This document shows positions 1-7,315 of a DNA stretch of 64,000 nucleotides, piece by piece. The notes beneath the pieces are model-generated. The model was not told the DNA's origin, ran no database searches, and worked only from the letters and a program-made list of their open reading frames with translations. The stretch covers positions 109,995 to 173,994 of the forward strand of contig JAYRLC010000005.1 of the NCBI GenBank assembly GCA_041905405.1. The letters run 5' to 3'. Source of the DNA: RAM1 sp041905405 (GTDB lineage Bacteria; Pseudomonadota; Gammaproteobacteria; Burkholderiales; Burkholderiaceae_C). The translations under genes were made by a program, and so were the position numbers. Position 1 is the first letter of the stretch. Every line of letters starts with the position of its first letter.

Positions 1-403
1 CTTTCACCCCACGCACCCGCTATTCGGCGCGCTGCGCCGCCACGACTACCCGGCGTTCGCCGCGCAGCAATTGAAGGAACGCGAAGAGGCGGGCATGCCG
101 CCATTCTCGTTCCAGGCCCTGGTGCGGGCTGAGGCGCGCACGCAGGAGGCGGCGCAGGCCTTCCTGAACAACGCGAGCGCGGCGGCTGTCGATGTCCCGG
201 CCCACGAACGCGTCACGCTCTACCCGGCCGTGCCGATGAGCGTGCAGCGCGTGGCCAACGTGGAACGCGCGCAGATGCTGGTGGAAAGCGGCTCGCGGGC
301 GGCACTACAACATTTTCTGGCGCACTGGCATGGCGTGCTGCATGCCACGCGTGAAAAAGGCCTGATCCGCTGGGCCGTGGACGTAGATCCTTTAGCAGTT
401 TGA
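1..403 (+). CDS. priA: Primosomal protein N' (PriA helicase), C-terminal fragment
   Basis: This is the last ~133 codons of a gene that begins before the window; the reading frame is open from base 2. PriA is the 3'-5' DNA helicase that recognises stalled forks and reloads the replisome. The visible part matches the C-terminal domain of the family: an EAGMPPFSFQALVRAEA-type segment, then the CTD with YPAVPMSVQRVANVERAQMLVES and a basic end before WAVDVDPL, the usual PriA terminus. The helicase motifs and zinc cysteines lie upstream, outside the window. It converges with rsmI across a hairpin-rich spacer. The assignment rests on family recognition of this short end. Confidence 0.9.
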   Translation, partial: FHPTHPLFGALRRHDYPAFAAQQLKEREEAGMPPFSFQALVRAEARTQEAAQAFLNNASAAAVDVPAHERVTLYPAVPMSVQRVANVERAQMLVESGSRAALQHFLAHWHGVLHATREKGLIRWAVDVDPLAV

Positions 404-488
404 CCCCCCCGAAGCGCCTGCGGCGCCTCCCCCCAGGGGGCGCCCCCAGCAGCCCGGCAAAGCCGGTTCCGCGGCGGCACTGGAAAGA
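404..488. repeat. Hairpin-rich intergenic repeat-like element between priA and rsmI
   Basis: The 85 bases between the converging stop codons contain three dyads in a row: GCGCC-tgc-GGCGC (415-427), a CCCCCC-ag-GGGGGC-type stem (about 428-440) and CCGGC-aaa-GCCGG (455-467). The block begins with a run of C directly after the priA stop. Similar C-run/G-run blocks containing GGCAAAGCCGG recur in Comamonadaceae intergenic regions (from memory, not searched). It could act as a two-way terminator although it lacks a T tract. Only one copy was noticed in this window, so calling it a repeat is an inference. Confidence 0.45.
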
Positions 489-1400
489 TCACTCTGCCTT
501 GCGTATCTGCAGCGCGGCGTCGTACAGCGCGTTGCGGTTGCCGCCGGTGATGTCCGCGGCCAGTTTCACGGCGGTCTTCACGGGCAACTCCTTGAGCAGC
601 AGTTGCAGCACGCGCAGGCCGTCGTCAGCCGGCTCGGCTTGTGCAACGGCGTGCAGCACTACGGCGAATTCACCGCGCAGGCGCTGCGCATCGGCATCCA
701 GCCAGGCCGCAAGCGCCCGACACGTCAGCGTCGCGATCTCCTCGAACTGCTTGGTGATCTCGCGCGCCAGCGTCACGGGGCGCTCGCCCAGCACGGCCAG
801 CGCGCGCGCAAGCGCCTGCATGCGGTGCGGCGCTTCCAGCAGCACCACGGCGCGCGGCTCGGCGGCCAGCGCCTGCACGGCGGCATCGCGCTCGCCCGCC
901 TTGCTCGGCAGAAAGCCCGCGAACACGAAGCCGCTGCCGCCATCGGCCGCCACGCTGCCCGCCGCGCTGAGCGCCGCCGTCACGCTGCTGGCCCCCGGCA
1001 AGGGCACCACGCGCAGCCCCGCCGCGCGCACGGCAGCCACGAGCCGCGCGCCGGGGTCGCTCACGGCCGGCGTGCCCGCGTCGCTTGCGTAGGCCACACG
1101 TTCACCCCGCTGCAGCCGCTGCACCACCGCCTGCGCAGCTTCAGCTTCGTTGTGCTGGTGAACGGCCAGCAGTTGCGCGCCCGAGCGTTCGATGCCGTAG
1201 GCACGCAGCAGTTGCTGCGTGTGGCGCGTATCCTCACAGGCCACGGCATCGGCCATCTGCAACACGTGCAACGCGCGCAGGCTGATGTCGGCCAGATTGC
1301 CGATCGGCGTGGCCACGACGTACAGCGCACCCTGCGGATAATGCTGCGCAGCCGCCGCGTCGCGCGCGGCACTCAGGGCGGAAGAAAAAGAAGCGATCAA
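489..1400 (-). CDS. rsmI: 16S rRNA (cytidine(1402)-2'-O)-methyltransferase RsmI
   Basis: RsmI methylates the ribose of C1402 in the decoding centre of 16S rRNA using S-adenosylmethionine. The protein shows the tetrapyrrole-methylase fold markers: LYVVATPIGNLADISLRAL near the N-terminus, ACEDTRHT, then DAGTPAVSDPG for cofactor binding. I place the start at TTG 1400 (303 aa), because GGAG sits six bases upstream and the resulting MIASF start fits the family. The same frame stays open to another TTG at 1421. No ATG is available near the N-terminus. The chosen start overlaps the first base of the divergent yraN start codon. Confidence 0.93.
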   Translation of the reverse strand: MIASFSSALSAARDAAAAQHYPQGALYVVATPIGNLADISLRALHVLQMADAVACEDTRHTQQLLRAYGIERSGAQLLAVHQHNEAEAAQAVVQRLQRGERVAYASDAGTPAVSDPGARLVAAVRAAGLRVVPLPGASSVTAALSAAGSVAADGGSGFVFAGFLPSKAGERDAAVQALAAEPRAVVLLEAPHRMQALARALAVLGERPVTLAREITKQFEEIATLTCRALAAWLDADAQRLRGEFAVVLHAVAQAEPADDGLRVLQLLLKELPVKTAVKLAADITGGNRNALYDAALQIRKAE

Positions 1401-1780
1401 TGGATACTCCGAAGGCCCCAAGGCCCACCACCAAGCAGCGCGGCGACGCGGGAGAGGACCGCGCGCTCGAACACCTGCAGGCCGCGGGCCTGCGCCTTGT
1501 GACGCGCAATTATCGGACGCCGGGTCGTGGTGGCGGCGAGATCGACCTGATCATGCGTGACCGCGACGGCACGATGGTGTTCGTGGAAGTGCGCGGCCGC
1601 GCCAGCAGCTCCCACGGCGGCGCGGGCGCGAGCATCAGCGGCATCAAGCAGCGGCGCATCGTTTTTGCAGCGCGCCACTACCTGCTTCGTCTGGGCCACG
1701 AGCCGCCCTGCCGCTTCGACGTGGTGCTGCTGGATGCCGGCGGCCTGCAGTGGCTGCGCGCGGCGTTCGACGCGGGCTGA
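1400..1780 (+). CDS. yraN: YraN/UPF0102 family protein (endonuclease-like fold)
   Basis: This is a 126-residue member of the YraN family, which has a restriction-endonuclease-like core but no settled function. The diagnostic parts are visible: GEDRALEHLQAAGLRLVTRNYR near the N-terminus, GGEIDLIMRD carrying the acidic pair, and MVFVEVRGR, where the family core usually reads EVK or EVR. The start at ATG 1400 follows an AGAAAAAGAAG purine stretch. In E. coli the order is rsmI, lpoA, yraN, diaA, dolP. Here diaA and the BON lipoprotein lie about 5.5 kb downstream, separated from yraN by a three-gene minus-strand cassette. Confidence 0.9.
   Translation: MDTPKAPRPTTKQRGDAGEDRALEHLQAAGLRLVTRNYRTPGRGGGEIDLIMRDRDGTMVFVEVRGRASSSHGGAGASISGIKQRRIVFAARHYLLRLGHEPPCRFDVVLLDAGGLQWLRAAFDAG
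1407..1410 (-). promoter_or_regulatory. Shine-Dalgarno GGAG deciding the rsmI TTG start
   Basis: On the minus strand GGAG lies six bases before TTG at 1400. No comparable site precedes the alternative TTG at 1421. The site is inside the first codons of yraN on the other strand. Confidence 0.5.
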
Positions 1781-1812
1781 CCCGGCGCCACGCCCCCGGA
1801 TGGTGGGGTCCC

Positions 1813-4800
1813 TCAGTCCGGCGGCGCCATCGGCGCATCAGGCATGAGCGCGTAGGCCGGCCCGTGCATGCCACAGGCTGCGAAATGGCGCCTGGCCTCG
1901 GCGGCATGCTCGGCGGCCATGGCGCCGTCCTGCGCATGCAGGCACAGCAGCAGGTGCAGCCGCGCGGCATCGTAGGGCGACGGCCTGGCGGCATGGGCAC
2001 CCAGGCCCTTGAGCCACGCGCGCACGGCACGGCTGCGCCGCCCCGACAGTGCATGCGCCCAGCCCCGGTACAGCTCACACCGGGGTTGCAACTGGGGAAG
2101 ATGGCGCGCCAGCGCCAGATACCGGTACACAGCCTGCAGCGCCAACGCACGCGCCTGCCGATCCGCCGCATCGCCCCGTGTCGCCTCGTGGAGCAACACG
2201 TCCACCGCAAGCGCAAAAGCCAACAGGGTATAGAAGCGGCCCGATCCGGCGTGGTGGGTCAGGTCCAGGATCTCCTGGCCAAGGAGCAGCACGTGGCGCC
2301 GCTCGCCCTGCGCCGAGGCCACAAGCGCTTCGACGCTGCGCACCCGCATGTCCTCCAGCATGGTGCGACGCACCGCGATGCCATGGATGTCATGCAGACA
2401 GGACCGCGCGGCATCCGCGCCACCCAGGCCGCTGCGCAGCATGGCCTGTACCTTGAACATCAAGGCCCAGCGCAGGATCGCCGGTTGCTCCAGCGTGCGC
2501 GCTTCCACCTCAGTGATGCGCGTGTCTTCGAGCAGCCGTGCAAAGTCGCCCTGATGCAGATGCAAGGCACCCAGCTGGACATGGCATTCAAGCGAGTCGT
2601 ATCCATAGCCCAGCGACGCCAGCGCCGCCGCGGCGCGCAGCAGGTAGGCTTCGGCCTGCTCCCAGCGGCCACACACGATCATGGTATTGCCCAGTTGCTG
2701 AAGCGTGAAGGCTTCGTGCACGGGTTCCACCTGCCGCATCCCCTGGCGCACCTGGCTCACCAGCCAGGCCGCCGCCCAGCGCTGGCGGGTGGTACTGAGG
2801 AACGCCAGCGCCTTGCGCAGCACCGCCAGCCGCGCGTCGACGGCGCCGCTGCGCCGCGCCGCCACCCAGGCCTGGGCCAGGCCGCCAAACAGCTCGGAGA
2901 CGCGGGCGCCATCCAGAAAGCGCGCCATCAGCAACCGCGTGACCGCATGCGCCAGCACACGCTGTGCATTGCGCTCACGGGTGCCTGCCGCAGGCCGGGC
3001 CGCCAGGGCCCACACCGAGCCGGTCAGCGCGCACAACCAGCCACCCCACCCTGCTCCTGGCAGACGGATCTGGCCCAGCCGGACGACCGCGCGGAAGTGC
3101 ACGTTGTCGTGCAGGTACCCGTACTGGTTGTGCATGACGCCGCCGGCCCGGTAGTGCCACACGATGCGGTACGCCGGCGGCGCGTCGGTCCGCCGCGCGA
3201 GCACAGACTCCAGCAGGCGCGAGGCCGCGAACTGCCATCCCAGCCGGTGATAGATGGTGCCCAGCGCCGACAGCGCGGCATCAAGCGGCTCCATGTCGAT
3301 CCACGGCAGCGCGAGTTCGACCGCCGACTCGAGCGTGCTGATCTCGGCCTTGACCGCTTCGATCAGCCCCGGCTCCTCGCGCTCCAGCCGCGGCGCCATG
3401 TCGCCCAGCCGCGCCAGCACGGCAAGCGCGAACTGGCGGCGGTACTCGTTTGCGCGCTGGAAGTCGTCCAGCATCGACAATCCGTACTGCCGGGTCAGCT
3501 CATGCATGCGCAGCCGGCCGCCGGCCTCGCGCGCCACGATCGACCGTTCGACCAGAGTGGTGAGTTCCTCTTCACCCACGCCAGCGCAGTCGGCGCCCCA
3601 GTCGCGCGAGAAAGTGCCGCGAAACAGGGCGCAACGCGCCCAGGCCTGCTGCGTCCTGTCGTTCAACTGCTCCCACATGTCGTTCATCACATCCTGCAGC
3701 GTGCGATGGCGATACTCGGGCACATGCAGCAGACTGGAGTCCAGCCAGGTCCCCTGCTCCAGCCGCTGAGCGAGCTGGGATGGCGTCAGCGTGCGCAGCG
3801 ACTGCGCGGCGAACTGGATGGCCAGCGGCGAGCCGTCCAGCAACTCGACCAGATGTTGCAGTTCGCCATGCTCACGCGCCTCGTCAAGTGTGACGCCCAC
3901 GCGCCGTGCGCAGGCACGCAGCAGCGCCAGCGCTGCGCCAGGCTGCACACCATCACCGGCGTCCAGGCCACGCAGCTCATGCAGCCACTCGTGCGCGACG
4001 GAAAGCCGTACACGCGATGTAACGATGGCGATGCACTGGGGCGCGGCCTGCAACAGTTCCGCAATGGCCGGCGCTGCGGCAATGCAGGTTTCAAACCCGT
4101 CCAGGCTCAGGATGACGCGGCGTGTGCTGAGGTAGTTCTTGAGCATCGCCATCGGCTGGACAGTCTGGCTGAAGTCAAGACCCAACGCCGAACCGAGCGC
4201 AGCCACCACATGATCCCGCACGGGCTCCTCTCCCACGTCGCGGCCAATGTAGTCGAAGCTGCAGCTCGCCTGCCCGTCCGGATAGTCCGCGGCAATTTCG
4301 TCCACCAAGGCACGCGCCAGCCGGCTCTTGCCGACGCCTGCCGGGCCCACCAGCGTAATCAACCGTTCCCCGCTGGCCATGTGGCGACGGATGCGCGCCA
4401 GATCCCGCTCACGGCCCAGCAGTGGCCATACTTCCGCCGACGCCGCCCGCGCCTGAAGAGCGGGCGGCGGGGCCACGGGCGACACATTCCCGCGCCGGAT
4501 GTCGTCGGCCAGATCGATCAGTTCCTGCGATGGCTTGGTACCCAATGTTTCGGCCAGCGCGACGCGACAGGCTTCGAACCGGTCCAGCGCCGCCGTGGTG
4601 GAGCCCACCCGGGCCAGCAGCCGCAGCAGGGACATGTGCGGCTCTTCGTTCCAGGGTTCGATCTGGGCCCAAAGCTCCAGATAGCGCAGCTCGTTGTGCA
4701 AGTGCCGGGCCTGCTGCTCCAGTCGGACGAGTTCGCGCAGGATGACCACGGCGCTGCGGTCGATGCGCTGGCGCTGCGCAGCGGCCCAATCATCAAAAGC

Positions 4801-5220
4801 CGCACAGTCGCGCAGCTGGAAGTCGCGCAGGAATGCGCCGCGGTAGTGCGAAATGGCCGACCCCAGGACAGACGCGCTTTGCTGACGGGCAGACGTCGCG
4901 ACCTGCAGCAGCTCCAGTGCGTCAACGGTCATCGCGGCTGAAGAATCAATGCCGACGAATTCCGTGTCCGCATGGATCAGTCCCGGCAGGCGCTGACGCA
5001 GTTTGGACAGGGCCAGCCGCAGGTTGGCGCGGGCGCTGTCGTCACCTGTATCGCCCCAGAACATGTCGGCCAGCACTTCGCGGCGAATGCGCTTGCGCTC
5101 CATGCCAATGAAGACAAGCATTGCCAGCGATTTCGCTGGCAATACGATGGCTTCCGCGCCCTGCGCACTGGCGTGCAACCGGGCGCGGCCCAGCACATGA
5201 AGGGCCACTGCGTTTTTCAT
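1813..5220 (-). CDS. BTAD/STAND-type transcriptional regulator (SARP-like N-terminus)
   Basis: This large regulator of 1135 residues is read from ATG 5220; the frame also opens at TTG 5229. Residues ~1-95 look like an OmpR/SARP-type winged helix (SARANLRLALSKLRQRLPG). Residues ~100-245 match a bacterial transcriptional activation (BTAD) domain (YRGAFL, WAAAQRQRID, ALDRFEACRVALAETLG). A STAND/NB-ARC ATPase follows: Walker A VGPAGVGKS at ~291-299, a Walker B-like RRVILSLDGFE, and GSPLAIQFAAQSL, equivalent to the GxPLA motif. The C-terminal ~500 residues are helical and TPR-like. It is the last gene of a cassette starting at 6939, 81 bases after the ATPase gene. It probably activates genes from direct-repeat boxes; the targets are not known. 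Confidence 0.85.
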   Translation of the reverse strand: MKNAVALHVLGRARLHASAQGAEAIVLPAKSLAMLVFIGMERKRIRREVLADMFWGDTGDDSARANLRLALSKLRQRLPGLIHADTEFVGIDSSAAMTVDALELLQVATSARQQSASVLGSAISHYRGAFLRDFQLRDCAAFDDWAAAQRQRIDRSAVVILRELVRLEQQARHLHNELRYLELWAQIEPWNEEPHMSLLRLLARVGSTTAALDRFEACRVALAETLGTKPSQELIDLADDIRRGNVSPVAPPPALQARAASAEVWPLLGRERDLARIRRHMASGERLITLVGPAGVGKSRLARALVDEIAADYPDGQASCSFDYIGRDVGEEPVRDHVVAALGSALGLDFSQTVQPMAMLKNYLSTRRVILSLDGFETCIAAAPAIAELLQAAPQCIAIVTSRVRLSVAHEWLHELRGLDAGDGVQPGAALALLRACARRVGVTLDEAREHGELQHLVELLDGSPLAIQFAAQSLRTLTPSQLAQRLEQGTWLDSSLLHVPEYRHRTLQDVMNDMWEQLNDRTQQAWARCALFRGTFSRDWGADCAGVGEEELTTLVERSIVAREAGGRLRMHELTRQYGLSMLDDFQRANEYRRQFALAVLARLGDMAPRLEREEPGLIEAVKAEISTLESAVELALPWIDMEPLDAALSALGTIYHRLGWQFAASRLLESVLARRTDAPPAYRIVWHYRAGGVMHNQYGYLHDNVHFRAVVRLGQIRLPGAGWGGWLCALTGSVWALAARPAAGTRERNAQRVLAHAVTRLLMARFLDGARVSELFGGLAQAWVAARRSGAVDARLAVLRKALAFLSTTRQRWAAAWLVSQVRQGMRQVEPVHEAFTLQQLGNTMIVCGRWEQAEAYLLRAAAALASLGYGYDSLECHVQLGALHLHQGDFARLLEDTRITEVEARTLEQPAILRWALMFKVQAMLRSGLGGADAARSCLHDIHGIAVRRTMLEDMRVRSVEALVASAQGERRHVLLLGQEILDLTHHAGSGRFYTLLAFALAVDVLLHEATRGDAADRQARALALQAVYRYLALARHLPQLQPRCELYRGWAHALSGRRSRAVRAWLKGLGAHAARPSPYDAARLHLLLCLHAQDGAMAAEHAAEARRHFAACGMHGPAYALMPDAPMAPPD

Positions 5221-5301
5221 GAATGGCAACAGCGCACCAACGTGCGGCGCATCCGTGCGGACGGCGCCGCACGCGGGGAAAGGTTCAACCGCGGAGATCC
5301 G

Positions 5302-5976
5302 TCACGCCGGGGTCCATTGCTTCAGAGGCAATCTGATGCTGACGACGTGGGCACCGTCGGCGCAGCGGCGGTTTGTGACAGAACCGCCATGCTCGTCGGC
5401 AAAGTCGCGCGCCATCAGCAGGCCAAGGCTGGCGCATTCGTCGTGCAGATCCGAGGACGAGCCGAAGATCGGTTGTAGCAGCGCACGGGCCGCGGAAAGG
5501 CTGGTGCGGGAATCCCGGACGGAGATCACCAGCATGCCGTCGGCGCGCCGCGCGCTCACGTCCACGTCGCCGCAGCCGCGCACGGCTTGGGCTGCATCCA
5601 GGATCAGGTGCAGCACTGCCTGGTGCAGTCCTTCTTGAGCCATGTGCGGGGCAACCGGCTCACCATAGCGCTCCGCGATGCGCACGCCGGGCGCCACCAG
5701 GGTGCGGGCAATACGGACCATGCGATGCAGACTCTGGTTGACGTCGGACGGTTGCGCCTCTGCCGCAGGCAAGCGCCCGCTCGGTCCAGTGGGACGCATG
5801 GGAGGGCGTACCGGGGGAAGCCGGTGGCTTGCCGGTTGACGGCTGTCCAGGCTGGTGCCCAGCCCTGGCACGAACAACATGGCGGTTTCCATCAGCGCAT
5901 GGATGGCAAGACCCGTTTGACCAAATTGGGCGAGTTTGATTTGCATGTTGGGCTTTCGCAGAATGTTGTGGGACAT
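5302..5976 (-). CDS. Stand-alone histidine-kinase-type ATPase domain, degenerate nucleotide site
   Basis: This 224-residue protein has an N-terminal ~80 residues of low similarity and a C-terminal HATPase_c-like domain. The N-box helix is at ~117-132 (LHQAVLHLILDAAQAV) but carries Asp where kinases have the Mg-binding Asn. The G1 position reads VRDSRTS (153-159) in place of DxGxG. The G2 region SLGLLMARDFADEHGGSV (183-200) is well kept. No His-phosphorylation helix, sensor domain or membrane segment is seen. It may be a pseudo-kinase or an anti-regulator partner of its neighbours; that is inference. ATG 5976 lies 15 bases after the upstream gene's stop. An alternative start is ATG 5946. Confidence 0.65.
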   Translation of the reverse strand: MSHNILRKPNMQIKLAQFGQTGLAIHALMETAMLFVPGLGTSLDSRQPASHRLPPVRPPMRPTGPSGRLPAAEAQPSDVNQSLHRMVRIARTLVAPGVRIAERYGEPVAPHMAQEGLHQAVLHLILDAAQAVRGCGDVDVSARRADGMLVISVRDSRTSLSAARALLQPIFGSSSDLHDECASLGLLMARDFADEHGGSVTNRRCADGAHVVSIRLPLKQWTPA

Positions 5977-5991
5977 GACAGGACCGGTAGA

Positions 5992-6939
5992 TCAGCCGCC
6001 CTGCAGGCTGTTGACGGGCTCGGCCTGAGCCCAGAAGGGCGAGGCCGTGACAGGAGGGGTGGATGCCTCACGGGAGGCATTGGCAGGCTCGGCGGAGACT
6101 GCATTCACGGCGTGCAGTGCGGCAACCCAGCGAGCGACCTGCTTTTCAGGAGCCCTCATATGGAGCGCAAGTTCGGACAGCGTCATCGGGCCCGCCCGCA
6201 GCGTGGCTACCAGCCGGATATGCGCCGCAGAGAGCTTCTCCATGGCAATGCGTGGCATCTGGCGAAAATGGATGAGCCGACGGCGATAACGGGTAGGCAG
6301 GATGTCCAGCATCGTCCGGCTCGAATACAGCCACATCAGATCGGTGGGCGTACGGGCAATGAAGAAGTCGGGCGCCCGACCGGCTCCGGAGGGACGGCGG
6401 ACCCATTCGGCGCGCAGCAGATCACCGGGCTGCGCCGTCAGGGGAAATGCAGCAACACGCCGGCCCAGATCCATGACGGCAACCAGGCGACTGTGGAACA
6501 GCAACTGATAAACACCGCCAGCGGCAACTTCCTCCTGGTGCCATACCAGCGAGCAACCAAGCGAATAGTCGCACCGCAGGACTGCCAGCCGGGACTCCAG
6601 GGTCCTGAACGCTGCAATGACACTGGCTTCGCGTGCCGGGTCAAACCGCACAACGCCCGCCAGCCCTTGAAAATCCTCGGAGGCAACCGCCAGCAACTCA
6701 GGCGCGCGGGCCAAGTCCAGACGATCCAGTGAACCGTCAGGATGCTGGTGACGCACATAAAGACCGGACTCACCGTTACCAAGCGCCACCGGATTGATGC
6801 ACCATACGTCTGCTTCGGCTGGCGGGACCGCGCGCCAGCAGCAGTCGTCGCGGCCGTGGGCGCCCATCCAGGTCGTCAGGGTCGCACCAACTTGGGCGGG
6901 AAAACCCAGGAAGCTGACGCCGAGTTGGAGTTTGTCCAT
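5992..6939 (-). CDS. Unrecognised protein, possible receiver-like N-terminus and winged-helix C-terminus
   Basis: I do not recognise this 315-residue family. The N-terminus (LGVSFLGFPAQVGATLTTWM, then ADVWCINPVAL at ~43-53) could form alternating strands and helices like a receiver-type domain. The middle (~100-215) is mixed and contains Cys123 and Cys129. Residues ~236-285 (SAAHIRLVATLRAGPMTLSELALHM, then QVARWVAALHAVNAV) look like a winged helix. No signal peptide or membrane segment is apparent. It is the first gene of the cassette followed closely by the ATPase-domain gene and the BTAD regulator, so a regulatory role is likely. The start at ATG 6939 has only a weak ribosome site. Confidence 0.7.
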   Translation of the reverse strand: MDKLQLGVSFLGFPAQVGATLTTWMGAHGRDDCCWRAVPPAEADVWCINPVALGNGESGLYVRHQHPDGSLDRLDLARAPELLAVASEDFQGLAGVVRFDPAREASVIAAFRTLESRLAVLRCDYSLGCSLVWHQEEVAAGGVYQLLFHSRLVAVMDLGRRVAAFPLTAQPGDLLRAEWVRRPSGAGRAPDFFIARTPTDLMWLYSSRTMLDILPTRYRRRLIHFRQMPRIAMEKLSAAHIRLVATLRAGPMTLSELALHMRAPEKQVARWVAALHAVNAVSAEPANASREASTPPVTASPFWAQAEPVNSLQGG

Positions 6940-7315
6940 GGCTCAGCCCCGGATCTGGCGACCAAACCGGCCGGTGAGGGATACGTTATCGCAGCAAAAA
7001 AACATGGCGTTGTCCTTCCGTTCTTGTTTCCCTGCGGTCCTGGTCAGAACAGGTCCGGTGGGGAAGTGCTTGAATTGAAGGCGGGCGACGTTTTATTGCC
7101 GTTTACCACGCGCAAAAGCAGCGTTTACGGCCAGTTACTCAGCGTTTATTATTTCCAAGGTATTCATTTTTTCACCTCGGACCAGGCATTTGTGAGCCTC
7201 ATGGCAGCGAAAATGATGGAATTTCCGGCCTATCGCGTCAAAAGTGAATCTGCATTTTTGTAATGAAAAGATTCTCAACTCACGAATCCAAGAGCCGGAG
7301 TTATCATCCCCCTCC
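6940..7315. other. 376-base divergent intergenic region, AT-rich in its right half
   Basis: This is the only gene-free stretch over 300 bases. It separates the minus-strand regulatory cassette from diaA and must hold both promoters. From about 7085 the composition becomes markedly AT-rich compared with the flanks. It contains the phased heptamer array at 7089-7149. TATCAT at 7302-7307 resembles a -10 box but is too close to the diaA start to serve it. A plus-strand frame open through the region runs antisense to the cassette's first gene and shows no family features, so I do not call it. Confidence 0.7.
7089..7149. promoter_or_regulatory. Array of CGTTTAC-like heptamers at ~11-bp pitch (candidate operator)
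   Basis: Heptamers on the plus strand begin at 7089 (CGTTTTA), 7100 (CGTTTAC), 7122 (CGTTTAC), 7132 (CAGTTAC) and 7143 (CGTTTAT). The position that would fill the series, 7111, reads CGCAAAA. Steps are 11, 22, 10 and 11 bases, so the copies lie on one face of the helix. SARP-family activators with winged helix plus BTAD bind direct heptamers spaced 11 or 22 bases, and such a protein is encoded in the adjacent cassette. That this protein binds here is inference. Confidence 0.5.

Noticed and set aside
1750..4941. A 1063-codon open frame on the plus strand opposite the BTAD regulator
   Set aside because: Arg/Gln/His-rich composition with no motif; the opposite strand has clear winged-helix, BTAD and ATPase motifs.
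1813..6939. The regulatory cassette as an antiphage defence island because of the STAND ATPase
   Set aside because: The N-terminus is a winged helix plus BTAD, a transcription activator architecture, and no nuclease, protease or other effector domain is present.
6742..7263. Plus-strand frame through the divergent intergenic region
   Set aside because: Its first part is antisense to the unrecognised cassette gene, and the rest covers the AT-rich region with the heptamer array. No ribosome site or family resemblance.
7302..7307. TATCAT as a -10 box for diaA
   Set aside because: It is 8 bases before the ATG, which would place the transcript start almost at the start codon, and no -35 hexamer fits.
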